Part shown: one piece after another, positions 9,660 through 19,738 of the stretch | Numbering within the stretch: position 1 is the stretch's first letter | How the letters are laid out: every line of letters starts with the position of its first letter | Assembly: GCF_000714545.1 (NCBI RefSeq) | Contig: NZ_AUNB01000011.1 | Span: 22,356-86,355 of the forward strand | DNA length: 64,000 nucleotides | DNA from: Thioclava indica | GTDB lineage: Bacteria > Pseudomonadota > Alphaproteobacteria > Rhodobacterales > Rhodobacteraceae | Reading direction: 5' to 3' | The notes under the pieces: model-generated | Databases searched by the model: none | What the model saw: only the letters and a program-made list of their open reading frames with translations | What the model was told of the DNA's origin: nothing | Translations under genes and position numbers: made by a program

Positions 9660-10208
9660 ATGAGCGATAAGAAAGACGAGTTTGCCGAAGATCAGGCCCA
9701 TGTGGATGACTCGTTTGAAGACATCATGGCCGAGAACGTTGATGAGATGGAGCAGTTGCGCGCCGAGCGTGACGAGTTCCGTGATCGATTCATGCGCGCT
9801 TTGGCCGATGCTGAGAACGCGCGTAAGCGGGCTGATAAAGAGCGGCAGGAGGCCTCGAATTACGGCGGCTCGCGTTTGGCGCGCGATATGCTGCCGGTGT
9901 TTGATGCGTTGCAGCGCGCCCTAGAGGCGGTGACGGCAGAACAGCGCGCCCAAGCGGGTCCGGTGCTTGAAGGGATCGAGTTGACGCAGCGCGAGCTGAT
10001 CAACGTCTTCGCGCGTCACGGGATTACGTCAATTGTGCCCCAGATCGGGGATCGTTTTGATCCTCAGCTGCACGAAGCCATGTTTGAAGCGCCCGTTGCG
10101 GGCACCAAGGCGGGCGATATCATTCAGGTCATGGAGCACGGCTTCATGATCCACGACCGGCTGTTGCGACCGGCGAAAGTCGGTGTGAGTTCAACGCCGA
10201 AATCCTGA
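9660..10208 (+). CDS. grpE: Nucleotide exchange factor GrpE
   Basis: GrpE releases ADP from DnaK in the Hsp70 cycle. The protein has an acidic N-terminus, a long alpha-helical coiled coil (EMEQLRAERDEFRDRFMRALADAENARKR in two pieces) and the C-terminal beta domain with HGITSIVPQIGDRFDPQLHEAM. Two starts are possible: ATG at 9651, which overlaps the hrcA stop, or ATG at 9660. I prefer 9660 because AAGGG at 9646-9650 is well spaced for it and too close to 9651. The hrcA-grpE order is standard; dnaK/dnaJ are not in the window. Confidence 0.94.
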   Translation: MSDKKDEFAEDQAHVDDSFEDIMAENVDEMEQLRAERDEFRDRFMRALADAENARKRADKERQEASNYGGSRLARDMLPVFDALQRALEAVTAEQRAQAGPVLEGIELTQRELINVFARHGITSIVPQIGDRFDPQLHEAMFEAPVAGTKAGDIIQVMEHGFMIHDRLLRPAKVGVSSTPKS

Positions 10209-10216
10209 TAGCATAG

Positions 10217-10237
10217 CTGGGGGCATCATGCCCCCAG
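10217..10237. terminator. GC-rich hairpin between convergent grpE and mutS
   Basis: Arms CTGGGGGCA and TGCCCCCAG form a strong stem in the 57-bp gap between the convergent grpE and mutS stops. No T-tract follows on either strand, so it may act as a Rho-assisted stop or mRNA 3'-end stabiliser rather than a classical intrinsic terminator. Confidence 0.55.
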
Positions 10238-10265
10238 TTAGCTGTCCGATTGTCAAAAGCTCAGA

Positions 10266-12911
10266 TCAATCCGTGAGGAGTGCGCGCAATTCATAAAGCG
10301 CGTTCAACGCTTCTTTTGGCGACATCTCATCCGGCGCGAAGGACTTCAGCGCGTCTTCCAGCTCTGAGTTGCCAGCGGGCTTTGGGCTGGGTTGCGGCGT
10401 GTTAGAGACTGAAAACAACGGTAGATCATCGATCACGGCCTGTTTCTTGCCGCCGTTTTCGCGCTCGCCCTTTTCCAGAGCATCCAGAACGACACGGGCA
10501 CGTTCGACAACCGAGTTTGGCAGACCTGCTAGGCGCGCAACTTGAACGCCATATGACCGATCCGCCGCGCCTTTGCGTACCTCATGCAGGAAAATCACCT
10601 CGCCATCCCACTCTTTGACCGTGACGGTTGCGTTTTCGACGCCGTCGAGTTTGGCCGAAAGCGCGGTCATTTCGTGGTAATGGGTCGCGAAAAGCGCACG
10701 GCAGCGGTTGCTGGCGTGTAGATGCTCCATCACGGCCCAGGCGATCGACAGCCCGTCATAAGTGGCCGTGCCGCGCCCGATCTCGTCTAGAATTACCAAG
10801 GCGCGATCATCGGCCTGATTGAGGATCGCAGCGGTTTCGACCATCTCGACCATGAAGGTCGAACGCCCGCGCGCGAGATCATCCGCAGCGCCAACGCGTG
10901 AGAAAAGCTGTGAAACAATGCCGATATGGGCGCTTTTTGCGGGGACGAAACTGCCGGCTTGCGCGAGCAGGGCGATCAAGGCGTTCTGGCGCAGGAAAGT
11001 CGATTTGCCGGCCATGTTCGGGCCGGTGAGCAACCAAATTGCGGGGGTCGTTCCGCTGGTCAGGTCGCAGTCATTGGCGATGAACGGCTCGCCCGATCTT
11101 TTAAGCGCGGCTTCGACGACGGGGTGACGCCCGCCTGAAATCTCAAAGGCGCGGCTGTCATCAACTTTCGGTTCGGTCCAGTTGTCGTTTCGCGCCAAAG
11201 TCGCAAATGCGGTGGCAAGGTCGATTTCTGCCAGCCCGCGTGAGGCTTCTCCGATGGGGCCGGATTGATCAAGAATTGCATTTTTTAAGGTGGTATAGAG
11301 CCGTTTTTCGATTTCTAGCGCGTGATTTCCGGCGTTCAGAATGCGGGTTTCCAGCTCGCTCAGCTCTACGGTCGTGAAGCGCACCTGATTGGCGGTCGTT
11401 TGGCGGTGAATAAATCGTTCCGAGAGCGGCGGGGCGAGCATCTTTTCAGCATGTGTCGCCGTCGTTTCGATGAAATACCCCAGCACGTTGTTATGCTTGA
11501 TCTTGAGGGCAGAGATGCCCGTCGCTTCGATATACTCGGCCTGCATCTTGGCGATCACGCTGCGGCCTTCGTCGCGTAACTGGCGGGTGCGGTCGAGGTC
11601 TTCATCATAGCCAGCCGCGATAAAGCCGCCATCGCGGGCCAATAGAGGCGGCTCTGCGATCAGTGCTGCATCCAGAAGGGCGACCAGATCTTCGTGACCG
11701 ATCAGCGCGCGCGCAGCCGTTTTGAGCAAATCGGGGGCGTCGGTTTGCTCTAGCGCCTCGGCAATGCGCCCGGCTTGCTCAAGCCCGTTGCGGATCGCTG
11801 TCATGTCTCGCGGGCCGCCGCGATCTAACGCGAGGCGCGACAAAGCGCGATCCATATCGGGGCAGCGTTTGAGATCTGCGCGCAGATCATCGCTAAACCG
11901 CGATTGTTCGAGCAGAAACCGAACCGCATCATGGCGGGCGTGAATTTCAGGCAGGTTGCGCGAAGGCGCGGATAAGCGACGCTCCAGCAGGCGCGCGCCC
12001 CCAGCGGTCACGCTGCGGTCGATGGCGTGCAGAAGCGATCCGTCGCGCCCGCCGGACAGGGCTTGCGTCAGCTCCAGATTGCGCCGGGTTGCGGCGTCAA
12101 TCTGAACCGCTCCGGCGCCATCTTCGTGCACGGGACGGCGCAGGAGTGGCAGTTTACCCTTCTGCGTGATGTTGAGGTAATCGACGATCGCCCCCATCGC
12201 GGCCATTTCTGCGCGCGAAAATGTGCCGAACGCTTCAAGCGAGCCAATCGCATACAGATCAAGCAGGCGCTTTTCAGCGGCCTGACTGTCGAAACTAGCG
12301 CGAGATAGCGGCGTCAAAGCAGCCCGCATATCAGAGACTATATCAGCGCAATCTTGCTCTTTTGCCTCGCTAACGAGCACCTCACGCGGGGCAAGTCGCG
12401 CCAGTTCCGGCCCAAGCCGTGTCAGCGGGCAGGTCATCACGCGAAACTCGCCGGTCGAAATATCGACCCAGGCCAGCGCGCCCGCATCGCGCACTTCGGC
12501 CCATGCAGCAAGGAAGTTATGGCGGCGCGCCTCAAGCAGGCTTTCTTCGGTCAGGGTTCCGGGGGTGACTAGGCGCACAACATCGCGCTTCACCACCGAT
12601 TTCGCGCCACGTTTCTTCGCCTCGGCAGGATTTTCAAGCTGCTCGGCAATCGCGACACGAAAGCCTTTGCGGATCAGCGTTAGCAAGTATCCCTCGGCGG
12701 CATGAACGGGAACGCCACACATCGGAATGTCTTCGTCGTTGTGTTTGCCGCGCTTGGTCAACGCGATATCAAGCGCAGCGGCCGCATCGACTGCGTCCTT
12801 AAAGAACATCTCGTAAAAATCGCCCATACGATAGAACAACAGCGCGCCCGGATTGGCCGCCTTGATCCCAAGATACTGTTCCATCATCGGCGTTACGGTC
12901 GGATTGGCCAT
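10266..12911 (-). CDS. mutS: DNA mismatch repair protein MutS
   Basis: MutS recognises mismatches and starts methyl-independent repair with MutL in this group. The 881-residue protein has the N-terminal mismatch-binding Phe-X-Glu motif within GDFYEMF near residues 31-37, then the connector, lever and clamp domains. The ATPase domain carries Walker A GPNMAGKSTFLR and Walker B VILDEIGRGTATYDG, with ATHYHE downstream. The C-terminal tail ends with the dimerisation region. The start fixed at 12911 gives the normal family N-terminus and leaves 112 bp to the divergent maeB. Confidence 0.97.
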   Translation of the reverse strand: MANPTVTPMMEQYLGIKAANPGALLFYRMGDFYEMFFKDAVDAAAALDIALTKRGKHNDEDIPMCGVPVHAAEGYLLTLIRKGFRVAIAEQLENPAEAKKRGAKSVVKRDVVRLVTPGTLTEESLLEARRHNFLAAWAEVRDAGALAWVDISTGEFRVMTCPLTRLGPELARLAPREVLVSEAKEQDCADIVSDMRAALTPLSRASFDSQAAEKRLLDLYAIGSLEAFGTFSRAEMAAMGAIVDYLNITQKGKLPLLRRPVHEDGAGAVQIDAATRRNLELTQALSGGRDGSLLHAIDRSVTAGGARLLERRLSAPSRNLPEIHARHDAVRFLLEQSRFSDDLRADLKRCPDMDRALSRLALDRGGPRDMTAIRNGLEQAGRIAEALEQTDAPDLLKTAARALIGHEDLVALLDAALIAEPPLLARDGGFIAAGYDEDLDRTRQLRDEGRSVIAKMQAEYIEATGISALKIKHNNVLGYFIETTATHAEKMLAPPLSERFIHRQTTANQVRFTTVELSELETRILNAGNHALEIEKRLYTTLKNAILDQSGPIGEASRGLAEIDLATAFATLARNDNWTEPKVDDSRAFEISGGRHPVVEAALKRSGEPFIANDCDLTSGTTPAIWLLTGPNMAGKSTFLRQNALIALLAQAGSFVPAKSAHIGIVSQLFSRVGAADDLARGRSTFMVEMVETAAILNQADDRALVILDEIGRGTATYDGLSIAWAVMEHLHASNRCRALFATHYHEMTALSAKLDGVENATVTVKEWDGEVIFLHEVRKGAADRSYGVQVARLAGLPNSVVERARVVLDALEKGERENGGKKQAVIDDLPLFSVSNTPQPSPKPAGNSELEDALKSFAPDEMSPKEALNALYELRALLTD

Positions 12912-13023
12912 GTGCCCCCCATTTCCTGTCGCGCGACCCTACAAAACCCCGGATTCGGGCGCAATTCCATTGAGCGTGAGAAAGCCGGGCGTTATGACGG
13001 ATAGGCCTGTAGGAGGAGCGCCC

Positions 13024-15291
13024 ATGCCCAGCAAGACCCGTATCACCCCTGAAGAGGCGCTTGCCTATCACCTTGAACCGCGTCCGGGGAAATATGACAT
13101 CGTCGCATCGACCGCGATGACCTCGCAGCGCGATCTGTCGCTGGCCTATTCTCCCGGTGTGGCGGTGCCGGTTGAGGCAATCGCGGCGAACCCCGAGCTG
13201 GCCTATGATTACACGGTCAAGGGCAACATGGTTGCGGTGATCACCAACGGTTCGGCGATTTTGGGGCTGGGCAATCTTGGGGCGCTGGCATCAAAGCCGG
13301 TGATGGAAGGCAAGGCGGTTCTTTTCAAGCGCTTCGCCGACGTCAACGCGATTGATATTGAACTTGATACCGAGGACGCCGACGAAATCATCAACGCGGT
13401 TAAGCTGATGGGGCCGACCTTCGGAGGCATTAACCTTGAGGATATCAAGGCGCCGGAATGTTTCATCATCGAGCAGCGTCTCAAAGAGATGATGGATATC
13501 CCGGTGTTTCATGACGATCAGCACGGCACGGCGGTGATTTGTGCCGCAGGCTTGATCAACGCACTAGAGCTATCGGGCAAGAAGATCGAGGATTGCAAAA
13601 TCGTGCTGAACGGCGCGGGGGCGGCAGGGATTGCCTGTCTCGAGCTGATCAAAACGATGGGTGCCAAGCATGACAATTGTATCATGTGCGACACCAAAGG
13701 GGTGATCTATCAAGGTCGCACCGAAGGCATGAACCAGTGGAAATCGGCCCATGCGGCGATGACCGATGCGCGCAGCCTTGAAGAGGCGATGAAGGATGCG
13801 GACGTGTTCCTTGGCGTTTCGGCTAAGGGTGCTGTCACGCCGGAAATGGTGGCGGTGATGGCCGATAATCCGGTGATTTTCGCAATGGCCAATCCCGATC
13901 CCGAAATCACCCCGGAAGAGGCGCATGCTGTGCGCCCGGATGCAATCGTGGCCACGGGGCGCAGTGATTATCCCAATCAAGTCAATAACGTGCTGGGTTT
14001 CCCCTATCTGTTCCGGGGTGCTCTGGATATTCACGCCCGCGCTATTAACGATGAGATGAAAATCGCCTGCGCGCGCGCCTTGGCTGAGCTTGCGCGCGAA
14101 GATGTGCCCGACGAGGTCGCGATGGCCTATGGCCGTAAACTGAGTTTCGGGCGCGATTATATCATTCCGACGCCATTCGATCCGCGTTTGATCCATGTGA
14201 TCCCTCCGGCGGTGGCGCAGGCTGGGATGGATACAGGCGTCGCGCGGCGTCCGATCATCGACATGGAGGGTTACGCGCAAAGCCTCAAGGCGCGGATGGA
14301 TCCGACCGCCTCGATCTTGCAGGGCATTCATTCGCGTGCGCGCCAAGCCCAAGCGAAGATGATTTTTGCTGAAGGCGACGATAGCCGCGTCTTGCGTGCG
14401 GCGGTTGCTTATCAGCGTGCCGGTATGGGGCAGGCGCTGGTGGTTGGGCGCGAGCAGGATGTAAAGGAACGGCTGGAAGCGGCGGGTCTGGGCGATGCTT
14501 ATCGCGAGCTTCGCGTGGTGAATGCGGGCAATTCCAAGCATATCGAAAGCTACAAGGACTATCTTTACGAACGGTTGCAGCGTCAGGGCGTGGATCGCGA
14601 AGATGCGCATAAACTTGCGACGCGCGACCGCCATGTGTTTGCTGCGCTGATGCTGGTTCATGGCCATGGCGATGGGCTGGTAACGGGGGCGACCCGCAAA
14701 TCGGCACATGTGCTTGAGCTGATTAACAAGGTGATCGACGCCAAGCCCTCGGATGGGGCGGTCGGGATCACCGCGGTGCTAAACAAAGGACGCGTGGTGC
14801 TGATCGGCGATACGTTGGTTCATGAATGGCCCGACGAAAACGATCTGGCCGATATCGCAACCTCGGGGGCGCAGGTGGCGCGCGGGCTCGGGCTTGAACC
14901 GCGCGCGGCGTTTTGTTCGTTCTCGACCTTTGGCTATCCTGTGTCCGAGCGCGCGACCAAGATGCATCGCGCGGCGAAAGTGTTGGATCAACGTGGGGTC
15001 GATTTCGAATATGATGGCGAGATGACCGTCGATGTCGCGCTGAACATGGACCAGATGGCGAATTACCCGTTCTGCCGTCTGACCGGCCCGGCCAATATTC
15101 TGGTGGTGCCGGCGCGACATTCGGCGTCGATTTCGATCAAGCTGATGCAAGAGATGGCGGGGGCGACCGTAATCGGGCCGATCCTGACTGGGATTTCGCA
15201 AGCGGTACAGCTCTGCCCAACGTCATCGACGGTGAATGACATCCTCAATATGGCAGCCTTGGCGTCTTGTCGGTTGGGGCAAGCGAAATAA
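13024..15291 (+). CDS. maeB: NADP-dependent malic enzyme fused to phosphotransacetylase-like domain
   Basis: MaeB converts malate to pyruvate plus CO2, making NADPH. The 755-residue protein is the bacterial two-domain form. Residues 1-410 are the malic enzyme, with the FHDDQHGTAV motif, the nucleotide-binding loop NGAGAAG and the block ANPDPEITPEEA. Residues from about 430 on are a phosphotransacetylase-like domain that usually acts in acetyl-CoA regulation rather than catalysis. I chose ATG 13024, preceded by AGGAGGAG; an upstream in-frame start would run into the divergent mutS. The protein is full length with no frameshift. Confidence 0.95.
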   Translation: MPSKTRITPEEALAYHLEPRPGKYDIVASTAMTSQRDLSLAYSPGVAVPVEAIAANPELAYDYTVKGNMVAVITNGSAILGLGNLGALASKPVMEGKAVLFKRFADVNAIDIELDTEDADEIINAVKLMGPTFGGINLEDIKAPECFIIEQRLKEMMDIPVFHDDQHGTAVICAAGLINALELSGKKIEDCKIVLNGAGAAGIACLELIKTMGAKHDNCIMCDTKGVIYQGRTEGMNQWKSAHAAMTDARSLEEAMKDADVFLGVSAKGAVTPEMVAVMADNPVIFAMANPDPEITPEEAHAVRPDAIVATGRSDYPNQVNNVLGFPYLFRGALDIHARAINDEMKIACARALAELAREDVPDEVAMAYGRKLSFGRDYIIPTPFDPRLIHVIPPAVAQAGMDTGVARRPIIDMEGYAQSLKARMDPTASILQGIHSRARQAQAKMIFAEGDDSRVLRAAVAYQRAGMGQALVVGREQDVKERLEAAGLGDAYRELRVVNAGNSKHIESYKDYLYERLQRQGVDREDAHKLATRDRHVFAALMLVHGHGDGLVTGATRKSAHVLELINKVIDAKPSDGAVGITAVLNKGRVVLIGDTLVHEWPDENDLADIATSGAQVARGLGLEPRAAFCSFSTFGYPVSERATKMHRAAKVLDQRGVDFEYDGEMTVDVALNMDQMANYPFCRLTGPANILVVPARHSASISIKLMQEMAGATVIGPILTGISQAVQLCPTSSTVNDILNMAALASCRLGQAK

Positions 15292-15300
15292 GGCGGGGTG

Positions 15301-16185
15301 ATGATCTATAATCTTGGTTCGATCAATGCTGATCACGTCTATCGCTTGGCGCATTTACCCGCCCCGGGCGAGACGTTAGCGGCGCAGACCTATGCGGTCG
15401 GGCTGGGCGGCAAGGGCGCGAATCAGTCGGTTGCGATTGCGCGGGCGGGTGGCTCGGTGCGCCATATCGGGGCGATTGGGCCGGATGGGCGTTGGATGGT
15501 TGATCGGTTGGCAGCGGCAGGTGTGGATTGTAGCGCCGTGGCCGACGCTGATGCTGCGTCAGGTCATGCGATCATCAACGTTGATGACGCGGGCGAAAAC
15601 GCCATCGTCATCTATCCCGGCGCGAACCGTGCGCTGGGTGCGGACCATGTGAGACAGGCATTGGCACAGGCCGGAGCAGGTGACACGCTGATCTTGCAAA
15701 ACGAGACTGCTTGTCAGGTAGAGGCGGCTCGTTTTGCGCAGGAACAGGGTCTTTTTGTCGTATATTCCGCCGCCCCGTTTGAAGCCGAAGCCGTGCGTGC
15801 GGTACTGCCTTATCTCTCGCTTTTGATCGTTAATGAGGTTGAGGCCGCGCAACTTTGTTCCGAGATGAACGGCACACTGGCCGATCTGCCGGTTGAAAAT
15901 GTGCTGGTCACGCTCGGTGCGAAGGGCGCGGCTTGGTACGACACCGCGCGCGGCCATGAGATCCGTGTTGCGGGGTTTCCCGTGAAGGCCGTTGATACCA
16001 CCGGCGCGGGGGATACTTACGCAGGCTATCTTGTTGCCGCGCTGGCCGAGGGTCTGGCGGTGAAGGAGGCAATGCGACTGGCGGGTGCGGCTGCTGCGAT
16101 CAAGGTCACACGTCCCGGCACTGCCGATGTGATACCAACGCGCGTCGAAGTTGATGATTTTCTGGCAAGTCAGCCCAGCGAATAG
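15301..16185 (+). CDS. rbsK: PfkB-family sugar kinase, ribokinase-like
   Basis: A 294-residue PfkB-family carbohydrate kinase closest in layout to ribokinase. It begins with IYNLGSINADHVYRL, has the sugar-binding signature GLGGKGANQSVA and ends with the anion-hole/catalytic motif DTTGAGDTYAGYL carrying the base aspartate. The substrate cannot be fixed from sequence; ribose is the best guess but no ribose transporter is adjacent. ATG 15301 is preferred over GTG 15298 because AGGCGGGG spaces better. The 3' end overlaps the convergent phoB by 16 nt. Confidence 0.85.
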   Translation: MIYNLGSINADHVYRLAHLPAPGETLAAQTYAVGLGGKGANQSVAIARAGGSVRHIGAIGPDGRWMVDRLAAAGVDCSAVADADAASGHAIINVDDAGENAIVIYPGANRALGADHVRQALAQAGAGDTLILQNETACQVEAARFAQEQGLFVVYSAAPFEAEAVRAVLPYLSLLIVNEVEAAQLCSEMNGTLADLPVENVLVTLGAKGAAWYDTARGHEIRVAGFPVKAVDTTGAGDTYAGYLVAALAEGLAVKEAMRLAGAAAAIKVTRPGTADVIPTRVEVDDFLASQPSE

Positions 16186-16862
16186 CCCGTGCCGCGCACC
16201 GTGCGCACCGGATCAAGCCCGCCATGCGTCATCAGTGCTTTGCGCAAACGCCCGACATGCACGTCAATTGTGCGCGTATCGACGTAAATGTCGCGCCCCC
16301 ACACTCGATCCAGCAATTGATCGCGAGTCCAGACTCGGCCCGGTTTCTCCATCAGGGTTGAGAGGAGGCGGAACTCAGTTGGCCCTAATTTCAATGGCTT
16401 ACCGTCGCGAAACACGCGATGTTCTTCGGAATCGAGCATGATATCGTCGTAAGTCAGCCGCTCTCCCATCGTCGCAGGGCGCGTTCGACGCAGCTGGGTG
16501 CGCACGCGCGCCATCAGCTCGACCACAGAGTACGGTTTTACTACATAATCATCCGCGCCCGTTTCGAGCCCGCGCACCCGATCCACCTCTTCCGAGCGGG
16601 CAGACAGCATGATGATCGGGATGTGCCGGGTGGCGTTGTTCGATTTCACACGTCGACAAATCTCGATACCCGACACGTTGGGTAGCATCCAGTCGAGCAC
16701 GATGAGGTCGGGCTTTTCCTCGGCGACCATCAGCAGGGCCTCGTCGCCGTTTTCGGCCATAACAACGCGAAAGCCTTCGGCGTCGAGGTTATAGAACAGG
16801 ACTTCGCGCTGGGCGGATTCGTCCTCGACCACCAGAACACAGGGCTGTTGCGCGGGTGCCAT
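16170..16862 (-). CDS. phoB: Phosphate regulon response regulator PhoB
   Basis: PhoB is the OmpR-type regulator that binds Pho boxes when phosphate is scarce. The 230-residue protein has a receiver domain with the phospho-acceptor aspartate in LIVLDWMLPNVSG near residue 54, and a C-terminal winged-helix DNA-binding domain with VWTRDQLLDRVWG and DTRTIDVHVGRLRKAL. The start at 16862 (MAPAQQPCVLVVEDE) gives the normal length; longer in-frame starts would lie inside phoU. It is the last gene of the leftward pst-phoU-phoB unit. phoR, the sensor kinase, is not next to it. Confidence 0.96.
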   Translation of the reverse strand: MAPAQQPCVLVVEDESAQREVLFYNLDAEGFRVVMAENGDEALLMVAEEKPDLIVLDWMLPNVSGIEICRRVKSNNATRHIPIIMLSARSEEVDRVRGLETGADDYVVKPYSVVELMARVRTQLRRTRPATMGERLTYDDIMLDSEEHRVFRDGKPLKLGPTEFRLLSTLMEKPGRVWTRDQLLDRVWGRDIYVDTRTIDVHVGRLRKALMTHGGLDPVRTVRGTGYSLG

Positions 16863-16863
16863 G

Positions 16864-17565
16864 TCAGGCCTCCGTTTCGATGACGCTGGAAGATTTCGGG
16901 CGGCTGTCATCGGGCAGCTCGCCAGTGACAAGGTAGATCACCTGCTCGGCGATCGAGGTCGCATGATCGCCCATCCGCTCGATATTCTTGGCGATAAAAT
17001 GCAGGTGCATGCAGGGCGTGATGTTACGCGGGTCTTCCAGCATATAGGTCAGGAATTCGCGAAACAGCGCGTTATACATCTGATCGACTTCCAGATCGCG
17101 TTGGCGCACATCGCGGGCAAGCTCAACGTCGCGCTGGATGTAACTGTCGAGCGCGTCTTTGAGCATCGATTCGGTCGCTTGCGCCATCCGGCGGATCGCG
17201 GCGGGCGTGCCGCTGATCGGGGGGGTATCGAGCAGAACCTTAGAGCGCTTGGCGATATTTTTGGCGTAATCCCCGACCCGTTCCAGGCTGGCAGAGATCT
17301 TGATGACCGACAGCGCAACCCGCAGATCGCGTGCGGCGGGGGCGCGCAGGGCGATCAGGCGCGCAGCCTCTTCGTTGATCTTTTCCTCAAGCTCATCAAC
17401 GGCGCGATCCCGCAAGCGCACAGCCTTTGCCAGCTCGGCATCGCGTGTTTCTAACGCCTTGGCGCTATTGAGAATTTGTTCTTCAACGATGCCGCCCATC
17501 TTGACGACGAGGGCCTGAACGGCCTCTAGGTCGCGGTCGAATGCGGAGAGAATATGGTCGCTCAT
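16864..17565 (-). CDS. phoU: Phosphate transport system regulator PhoU
   Basis: PhoU links the Pst transporter to PhoR and keeps the Pho regulon off when phosphate is plentiful. The 233-residue protein has two repeated three-helix PhoU domains with the metal-binding (E/D)xxxD motifs: RVGDYAKNIAKR in the first repeat and RMGDHATSIAEQ in the second. The start at 17565 (MSDHILSAFDRDLEAV) is set by a strong AAGGAGG 7 nt upstream. It sits 1 nt before phoB and 10 nt after pstB. Confidence 0.96.
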   Translation of the reverse strand: MSDHILSAFDRDLEAVQALVVKMGGIVEEQILNSAKALETRDAELAKAVRLRDRAVDELEEKINEEAARLIALRAPAARDLRVALSVIKISASLERVGDYAKNIAKRSKVLLDTPPISGTPAAIRRMAQATESMLKDALDSYIQRDVELARDVRQRDLEVDQMYNALFREFLTYMLEDPRNITPCMHLHFIAKNIERMGDHATSIAEQVIYLVTGELPDDSRPKSSSVIETEA

Positions 17566-17575
17566 GCCTGCCTCC

Positions 17576-18373
17576 TTAGCCGATCCGGCCGGTGATATAG
17601 CTTTCGGTCCGGGGGTCGGTGGGGTTTGTGAAAATCTTGTCGGTATCGTCATACTCCACCAGATTACCGAGGTGGAAGAAGGCCGTTTTCTGACTTACAC
17701 GGGCGGCCTGCTGCATGGAGTGGGTCACGATCACGACCGAGAAATTGGTCCGCAACTCGTCAATCAGTTCTTCGACCTGCGCTGTGGCAATCGGGTCGAG
17801 CGCCGAGCAAGGTTCATCCATCAACAGCACTTCGGGCGAGGTGGCGATGGCGCGCGCGATGCACAGGCGCTGCTGCTGGCCGCCCGAAAGCCCGGTGCCC
17901 GGCGCGGTCAGGCGGTCTTTCACCTCATTCCACAGGGCGGCTTTGCGCAGCGAGGCTTCGACAACCTCGTCCAATTCGGTACGATTGCGCGTCAGGCCGT
18001 GGATTTTCGGGCCATAAGCGACATTATCATAGATCGACTTCGGGAAAGGGTTGGGTTTTTGAAACACCATCCCGACCTTGGCGCGCAACTGCACCGGATC
18101 GACGCGGCGATCATAGATATCTTCGCTATCCAGCAAAATCTCACCCTGCACGCGACAGATATCGATCGTGTCGTTCATCCGGTTAAGGCAGCGTAGAAAG
18201 GTAGATTTGCCGCAGCCAGAAGGGCCGATGAACGCGGTCACGGTCTTGTCGAGGATGTCGACATCGACATCCTTGATTGCGTGGCTTTCGCCGTAATAGA
18301 CCTGCACGTTGCGCGCGGTGATCTTGTTGTCGGTGGCGTTCACAGCTCTCTCCGTCAATGTCATGTCGTTCAT
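17576..18373 (-). CDS. pstB: Phosphate ABC transporter ATP-binding protein PstB
   Basis: PstB powers high-affinity phosphate import through PstA-PstC. The 265-residue ATPase has Walker [13 protein letters not shown], the ABC signature [14 protein letters not shown], Walker [14 protein letters not shown] and the switch histidine in IVTHSMQQA. The family's conserved early segment [15 protein letters not shown] is present. AAGGAG precedes the ATG at the usual distance. It lies between pstA (12-bp gap) and phoU. Confidence 0.97.
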   Translation of the reverse strand: MNDMTLTERAVNATDNKITARNVQVYYGESHAIKDVDVDILDKTVTAFIGPSGCGKSTFLRCLNRMNDTIDICRVQGEILLDSEDIYDRRVDPVQLRAKVGMVFQKPNPFPKSIYDNVAYGPKIHGLTRNRTELDEVVEASLRKAALWNEVKDRLTAPGTGLSGGQQQRLCIARAIATSPEVLLMDEPCSALDPIATAQVEELIDELRTNFSVVIVTHSMQQAARVSQKTAFFHLGNLVEYDDTDKIFTNPTDPRTESYITGRIG

Positions 18374-18385
18374 GGCTGCGTCTCC

Positions 18386-19738
18386 TTACCAGCGGCGCTC
18401 GAATTTGCGGCGCAAAATGATCGCGATGATGTTCATGCTCAGCAGAAAAACCAGCAAGATGATGATACCGCCCCAGGCGCGTTCGTAAAATGCCGGGTCG
18501 GCGCGTTTGGCCCATTCGTATATTTGGGCGGGCATGGCCGAGTTGGGCGAGACGAACCCGTCGACGAACCCGTCGGGCGTGTTGGTCGCGACATAGCCGA
18601 CCATGCCGATCAGCAGTAGCGGCGCGGTTTCACCAAGCGCTTGTGCGAGCCCGATGATCGTTCCGGTCAGGATGCCGGGCATTGCCAGCGGCAGGACGTG
18701 GTGGAACACCGATTGCATCTTGGAGGCCCCGACCCCAAGCGCCGCATCGCGGATCGAGGGCGGCACGGCCTTAAGCGCGGCGCGGGTCGAGATGATGATC
18801 GTGGGCAGCGTCATCAGTGTCAGCACCAGACCACCTACCAGCGGAGCGGATTGTGGCAGATGGGCGAATTGGATGAAGACGGACAGGCCGAGGATCCCGA
18901 ACACGATAGAGGGCACCGCGGCGAGGTTGGAGATGTTCACCTCGATCAGGTCGGTAAAGCGGTTTTTCGCAGCGAATTCCTCAAGATAGATCGAGGCCGC
19001 AACGCCGATGGGCAAAGCCAGCGCGAGAACGACCAGCATCATGTAGAACGACCCCAGCATCGACACACCGATCCCGGCCTGTTCCGCGCGCGAATCCGAG
19101 GCATCGGCGCCAAAGATGAAGGCGCTGTTGAAGCCCTTATGGATCACCCCGGCCTCGCGCAACGCATCTGTCAGATCGAGCTGGGCGACGCTGATATTCT
19201 TGTCTTGCGCGATATCGGCGCGCTTCACCCGGCCCTTCAAGTAGCCATCGACGCGCGAGGAGGCGAGGATCTTGAAATCAATCGTCTGGCCGATCAGCGA
19301 AGGATCGGCGAGCACACGATCACGCACCTGCGAGGCGGCCGAGGCTGAAATCAGGTTCTTCAGCTCTTTCGCTTTGCTCAAATCCGTCTCTATTCCCGCC
19401 TTTTTTACGACATCCAGCAACCCGTTCTGAATGAGCGGGGCATAGGTAAAGGTCGTGGCTTTCTTGAGATCAGCGAGATCACGGTTGCCCTTTTTGTCGA
19501 TCTTGGCCGGATCCAGATAGACCGGCACATTGATGAAGGTCTGTTGAAAGGCCGAGCTTCCGTTCATCACGATTGTCGAAAGCAGCAACACGAGAAAGGC
19601 GATACCGATGCCGATTGCACCGATGCCCATCGCTTTGAAACGACTTTCCGAAGCGTTGCGGCGTTTCGTGCGCGCATCAACCGCATGCAGAGAGCGGCTT
19701 GTCGGTTTGTGCGGTGCGGAATGGGTCGCGTCACTCAT
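18386..19738 (-). CDS. pstA: Phosphate ABC transporter permease PstA
   Basis: PstA is one of the two membrane channels of the Pst importer. At 450 residues it is far longer than the roughly 280-300 of the enterobacterial protein. The extra length is an N-terminal membrane helix (around residues 35-58) followed by a periplasmic segment of about 160 residues, the DUF3333-type extension found in alphaproteobacterial PstA. The C-terminal half holds the permease helices and the EAA-like loop DAALGVGASKMQSVFHHVLP. It overlaps the pstC stop by 4 nt. Confidence 0.94.
   Translation of the reverse strand: MSDATHSAPHKPTSRSLHAVDARTKRRNASESRFKAMGIGAIGIGIAFLVLLLSTIVMNGSSAFQQTFINVPVYLDPAKIDKKGNRDLADLKKATTFTYAPLIQNGLLDVVKKAGIETDLSKAKELKNLISASAASQVRDRVLADPSLIGQTIDFKILASSRVDGYLKGRVKRADIAQDKNISVAQLDLTDALREAGVIHKGFNSAFIFGADASDSRAEQAGIGVSMLGSFYMMLVVLALALPIGVAASIYLEEFAAKNRFTDLIEVNISNLAAVPSIVFGILGLSVFIQFAHLPQSAPLVGGLVLTLMTLPTIIISTRAALKAVPPSIRDAALGVGASKMQSVFHHVLPLAMPGILTGTIIGLAQALGETAPLLLIGMVGYVATNTPDGFVDGFVSPNSAMPAQIYEWAKRADPAFYERAWGGIIILLVFLLSMNIIAIILRRKFERRW

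Noticed and set aside
12853..13023. A longer N-terminus for the malic enzyme
   Set aside because: It would overlap the divergent mutS start; ATG 13024 has a strong ribosome site and matches family length.
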